Assembly: GCA_026874595.1 (NCBI GenBank)
Contig: CM049312.1
Span: 48,055,429 to 48,119,428, forward strand
From: Sipunculus nudus
Taxonomy: Eukaryota > Annelida > Sipuncula > Golfingiida > Sipunculidae
Length of the DNA stretch: 64,000 bases
Direction of reading: 5' to 3'
The translations under genes were made by a program, and so were the position numbers. Under the pieces are notes generated by a model that searched no databases, was not told the origin of the DNA, and worked only from the letters and a program-made list of their open reading frames with translations. Shown here piece after piece: positions 59,175-64,000 of this stretch; the first letter of the stretch is position 1; each line of letters begins with the position of its first letter.

Positions 59175-60953
59175 GGCCAGACTTTTTTAATTTTTAGGTT
59201 TACAAACCCGCCGACCTCCGATTTCCTCATTTCAGAAAAAAAATAAAATTGGTATTTTGACTTTTTTTCCTTTTATATTGCGTCGCCGAATTCAGCACGG
59301 TTGTTGACAAATGAATTGTTTAGTGACCGTGTGTATTAGATCACCTCAAACGTTAGAACTCTTATGATTGGCTAATAAGGTCACTTTCATAATGACAGAT
59401 GGAGGGTTTAAGCCAATCACAATAGGGTATTCTTGGGCCATAAATGCAATTGATTGGCCATCAAGTAGTCAAAACATTCAGCAGGGAAATTGAGAATTCT
59501 TGGAGAGTTTTGAAAGTTTGTTTTCTGCTCTACAGTACATTTTCAAACCAGCGTTTAGGTCATATTTGTTAAAAATATTTGTTATAGATAGATGTGAAAT
59601 AGAAAAGAAAATTAGTTTGGTTGCATAGCGGCTTTACCAGCTTGCCACTGTTAATAACTTGCTGGATATACAAACAAATTTACTTCTTAAGACTAATTAT
59701 TGCACTCAAAGTCAGACGCTATTTATTACTGCAAATTGGCTAAGTTTCACAAGTTCACTCTTAAAAAATATTATAACTTGTCAAAACTTAAAAACGTAGT
59801 CTTGTAACGCTCAAAAGAAAATTACTGAACAGATGAAATAATATACTGCATGAAGTCGTCATGTACTTTTTGAAAACTCCAGGAATTCTCAGGGTTTCTG
59901 CAGTATTTCCGACTATCTGTAGTCTTAGTGGCGCGGTTTTATGTGAGGCGTTGGCTTTGCGGATATTTTTATAGTCAAAACAAAAGCAAGCTTAAATGAA
60001 AGCCATTTAAAATGCAGAAACTTTGAAAGGATTTATTTAATTGTTCCAAACGGATGTGATGGAAGCTTTGATGTGTATGGATGCCGAAAAGCAATTCTGG
60101 ACTGACAGTGGCCAAGTACGTGACGGCATATTAAACTGAGTACGGTACTTACTGTCACGGCCGTGGTAAGAAATGCAGATGAATAAATAAAGATTATTAA
60201 TACTTTTTAAAATTTTAAAAAAGTTGAATAATTCAATGTGATCTCCAATGGAAATCTCACTTTATTAGCAGTTGTTGTATATTCAAAGGACTGTCACTGT
60301 CAAACATGCGCAACACCAAAATTGGCAAAAAGGAAAGGACATGGTCATGAATCAAACAACTCGAGTTCAATGTTGTTGACATTTGATAAACAATAGGCGA
60401 ATAGCTGCAAGTCGCATATTGTCATTGTTATTGTCATTCACGACTGAAATATAGAATCTGCAGTCTATCATGCTAGCAGTGAATATAATTTAGTTTTCTC
60501 CTTGCATATCTGACAAAAAATATATTATTTTGTATTTGTATAAGAGTTTGACTGGTCTTTAATTTGTAAAACTTTATAAAATAGGCAGTTCACTTGGCAG
60601 GGACAGTGACTGAATTTTTATTTCAGGTGTGTATGAAATCATAAGTTTTACTGTTCAAACTTTTATTTGTCATTAATTTACCTTCAATGACATTTGAATG
60701 GCTTGAAATAACATGGCACACGCAAGATGCATGTGGAAAACTCAAGAGGATGATGATAATATTTTAATTTTTATATATTATTTTATACAGGTTTATATAG
60801 AGCCATTTAAATATCAATTTTATAACCCAACTGTACAATACAGGATTCACGAACACTAGTATCAAGGTTTGTTCCAATTTTTTTTTTTCCTACCTCCTAC
60901 CTATCACTTTTGTCAATCATGTTCGTAAACCAAAGAATTAAAAAAGTCTGGCC
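59175..60953. mobile_element. PIF/Harbinger-like non-autonomous element (1.8 kb)
   Basis: Inverted ends: GGCCAGACTTTTTTAATTTT at 59175 and AAAAAAGTCTGGCC ending at 60953. The complementarity runs about 34 bases with three or four mismatches (TAGGTTTACAAAC versus GTTCGTAAACC). Flanked by TAA on both sides (59172-59174 and 60954-60956). A 3-bp TWA duplication is the signature of PIF/Harbinger. No transposase frame. Confidence 0.85.
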
Positions 60954-61759
60954 TAAGGGGAAATATCGAAACAACATAAGCATCCAATATATAAGGATAA
61001 GGATACAGAAATATATAGGAAGAGCACTCTGACAAAAACTATTCAGTATGTAAAATATAATGAATCCTATATAGGATGCCTCTTTGGCACTATCATTATT
61101 CCCTTACTAAGCTTAAACATTATAAAATTACAGGAAAGTACTAGATTTATGGAAACTGTAACATCCTATAGTCCATATCTTGAGATCTTGTTGGGTTCTG
61201 TGAAAGATGTAGGTAAGTGACAACTGGTTCAGTCTTGCAAACTGTGTCCTCTGCCTAAGTAGATCACAGCACAATGTCTGGTTCCATGGTGTGCTGTACA
61301 CTGGCATATAGGATCCATGCTAGAAGCCAGGGAAGAGTATATCTACCCACAACAAAGACCATCTGAAAAGATAACTCAATATACATTTAGTTAGGAAAAA
61401 TACAACTGAAGTTACGCAGTGTACTGGATTAAGAAAAAGGTTATAAGAGATATTAGGTATCAAGGGAGATAGATTCCAAAACGAGTCCTTCTGTACCATG
61501 CACAATACCAAGGATGTATTCAAGTTGCACAAAATACAATGCTCTGAAGACACAAGATAGTGGCCTTGGGGAGAAAATCATAGAGATCGAGAACCTTATT
61601 GTTGACTGATATACATGTGAAATATGACAGATGGACGTTGAATTTGAAAAGAATGACACATAAATGGAGTGTTATTTACGAGTTGGTTACAATAAAATTG
61701 TTTCTGTTACAGCACATTGTTCCTTACTGATCCAATGAAAGGATTACTATATATTTATG

Positions 61760-61761
<2 letters not shown>

Positions 61762-61797
<36 letters not shown>
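61762..61797. repeat. (CA)n microsatellite
   Basis: About 18 uninterrupted CA units. Confidence 0.98.
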
Positions 61798-61800
<3 letters not shown>

Positions 61801-61872
61801 CAATAAGCTAGGGGAGAATCAAACACTGTTTGGTGGTAAGGGCCATAAGACCAGTTTGCATGAAATTTATTC
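61797..61872 (+). repeat. Direct repeat, copy 1 (copy 2 at 62301-62376)
   Basis: GAGAATCAAACACTGTTTGG, then TGGTAAGGGCC and CATGAAATTTATT. The second copy at 62301 runs into the family A 5' end at 62377 and is preceded by CACACACATACATATAGC, echoing the CA run before the first. Each may be the end of the same unnamed repeat. Confidence 0.75.
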
Positions 61873-62300
61873 CAATAAAATTTACAAAAACAGGGCATCA
61901 TTGCTTCCCTGCAACAGGATGGGGCTAAACACGCCCAACCGTATACAGATTCATATAAATATGGTACATTCATAAATATGGTACATTCATATTCGACATC
62001 CCATCAAAGGTAAGCTACAGATCGGAGGAACTGGAGGAGGGGTTGGAGGTGGAATTCAAATATACATCCAGCGAGGCAGCAAGGCCGATGGTGGCCTTTG
62101 TATTACTAGGCTAATACAAATCCCGCCCAAATAGTTAATAATTTGTGATTAGTAAAAAATACCAGAAATGGCCCTGACTGCAGGGTGAAGGTCAAGGTGG
62201 AATTTTGATTGCGTAATGAATGTGCCTAGGGCTGGATGCACGCATAAAACCTGCTAGTCTTGCAAACTAGCAGGAAATTTATGCTCTCACACACATACAT

Positions 62301-62376
62301 ATAGCAATACGCTCAGGGAGAATCAAAACACTGTTTGGTGGTAAAGGCCGTAAGGCCAATTTAAATGAAATTTATT
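62301..62376 (+). repeat. Direct repeat, copy 2, adjoining family A
   Basis: GAGAATCAAAACACTGTTTG to ATGAAATTTATT. The family A element starts immediately after. Confidence 0.75.
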
Positions 62377-64000
62377 AGCAAACCTGTGAGCTTATGCGAT
62401 GGCGCAGGGTCGTCCATCCGCCGTCCGCCGTCCAGGGCTGGCTTTCCGCCATGGCTTATTATTGGGTATCTGCATTAATTTAGATTTTATAGAGATAAAG
62501 CTTAAAAACCTTTAAAAATCTTCTTCTCTGAAACGGTCCAGCCAAATTGTCCAATATTTCACAGAAATGATCTCTGGAACAATCTCTCTCAAGTTTGTTC
62601 GAATGGTATCAGTTCGGAGATTTTTGGCCGAGTTACAGGAGGTTGAACTTAGTCATCTGTCCAAAAAAGCACATTAAAATTAAAATCTCAGAAACGGCTA
62701 GAGCTATAATGACCAAATTTTTTACCAATGTTTGTCACATATGTCGTGTTGGTGGCGCCACCTACATTGATGTGTTTTTTACAAGCGAAAATGTAATTTT
62801 AAACTCTTCTAGCTTATACACTGATTTATGATGAAACTGTTCAGCTGATTGGTTTAAACTTTACAAGAATTATTCTATGGTAGGGTTCTGCCAGTTTTAT
62901 AAGAATATATTGGATAAATACAGTTTTAAAAAAAGCATTGTAGCCAATTGAAAAAGGCTTTCTGTATTTGAAAACAGATTTGACTTCATGCAGCCAAGTC
63001 AAGAGGTCACTCAGTACAAACAGGTGGGGTCCAGACATCACCATGGCAACTGACCTGGCTGGGGGGGGGGGGTGTCTAGACAATGTGTCTAGACGTCTAG
63101 ACACAGCGTCTAGATGTCTGGATACAATGTTTAGATGCAGAATTCCCAGATTATTGGAACTATATCTTTCAACTGTTTGAAAAAACTTGGGTTGCATTTT
63201 AAGCAAATCGCGTTTATCATCAGGTCACATGTGAACTGCTGTGCCTTCATTTTTGGTTGACATCTGACCTTTCCTTGCTGCCCAGTGTCAATTTGTGAGT
63301 CTGTTTCCACACATAAACCCACATATCTCGGAAACCGTTAGACAGATCAGGCTAAAAATTTTGCACAAATGTAGCGCTTTGATAGCTTTATAACATACAC
63401 TAAAAATGGTGGCGCCACCTGCAACCATTTTTGCACAGCGTCCATTTGTTCATCTGCCTTGGGATAATATTACTCATATCTCAGCAGTGGTTTGACTTAT
63501 TCACCTGAAATTTTGCAGGTTTATACATCCTGGACAGCTTTCTCAATTTTGACAGGTGGCGCCACGTACATTCACATTTACTCTGCAGACATCCAAGCTC
63601 ATATCTCGGGAACCGTTTGACTGATTAGGCCAAAGTTTTGCATGTGTCTAGATCTTACATGGCTCTTCATCATAGGCAAAACTGGTGGTGCCACCTGCAA
63701 CCACTTATGCACAGCGTCCATCTGTTCATCTGCCTTTGGATAAAATCACTCATATCTTAGCAGTGGTTTGACTTATCGACCTGAAATTTTGCAGTTTTAT
63801 ACATCCTGGAAGGTTTCTTGATTTTATGACAGGTGGCGCCACCTTCATTCACATTTACTTTGCAGACATTCAAGCTCATATCTCTGGAACCGTTTGACCG
63901 ATTAGGCCAAAATTTTGCATGTGTCTAGATCTCACATAGCTCTTCATCATAGGGAAAACTGGTGGTGCCACCTGCAACCATTTATGCACAGCGTCCATTT
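62377..64000 (+). mobile_element. Family A element, 3' part outside window
   Basis: Starts AGCAAACCTGTGAGCTTATG. It carries CCGTCCGCC repeats, a G-run (63061-63072), a GTCTAGAC cluster (63075-63125) and the first units of the 278-bp core. Palindromes are at about 62752, 63408 and 63833. It runs off the window end. Confidence 0.85.

Larger units (their letters stand above)
56323..64000 (+). other. Start of the next HEATR6 intron
   Basis: The intron begins GTATGTGT and its end is not in the window. It contains low-copy direct repeats, a PIF/Harbinger-like element, a CA microsatellite and the 5' part of a family A element. Confidence 0.75.

Noticed and set aside
61757-61975. Frames starting in the CA repeat
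   Set aside because: They begin in a dinucleotide run (poly-TH or VC on the opposite strand) and show no domain.

Overview
The window looks like an intron-dominated piece of an invertebrate nuclear genome, most likely a bivalve mollusc. It is AT-rich and has almost no long open frames. It is packed with (GTCC)n-containing interspersed repeats of a kind I associate with bivalves, and it carries a long L1/Tx1-type retrotransposon. The organism call is an inference from repeat style and from the one host gene; nothing here fixes the species.

Host gene: three exons of one plus-strand gene, HEATR6 (HEAT repeat-containing protein 6), lie at 126-682, 28970-29051 and 56218-56322. Their splice phases fit exactly (2 then 0, leaving in phase 0) and the joined reading frame follows the vertebrate protein through the conserved QLHGAK/LLEE junction. 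The rest of the gene lies outside the window on both sides, so nearly all of the 64 kb is intron: two introns of about 28.3 and 27.2 kb and the start of a third.

Intron content: the introns are filled with at least five families of non-coding element (called A to E here) that share one architecture. Each starts after a T-run with a short subterminal inverted repeat (a foldback in B to E), has a CCGTCC-rich stretch, a core of 145-300 bp tandem repeats, then the inverted-repeat partner, a small hairpin and an end in CTTGTT or CTAGTT. Asymmetric subterminal inverted repeats, a 3' hairpin and insertion into T-runs without a clear duplication are the hallmarks of Helentron/Helitron2-associated non-autonomous elements (HINEs). 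Family B also carries decayed endonuclease coding sequence.

Layout: 1-682 end of an A element and exon 1; 1167-3978 a hAT-like element with an 8-bp target duplication, enclosing a LINE fragment and a family C element; 4099-8911 fragments of A and B, a family E element on the minus strand and a tyrosine-recombinase pseudogene; 8912-26809 nested A, B and D copies; 28970-29051 exon 2; 30416-47929 a Russian-doll nest of B copies enclosing an A element, a B-in-B self-insertion and a nearly 7.9-kb LINE with an intact 1259-residue ORF2; 47930-56136 solo 3' modules, B and A copies and a TA-flanked terminal-inverted-repeat element; 56218-56322 exon 3; 56323-64000 low-copy direct repeats, a PIF/Harbinger-like element and the start of another A copy. 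Several insertions can be proved inside the window because an uninterrupted paralogue of the target site is also present.

The only sequences likely to be expressed as protein are the HEATR6 exons and possibly the LINE ORF2. No tRNA, rRNA, CRISPR array or bacterial feature was seen.
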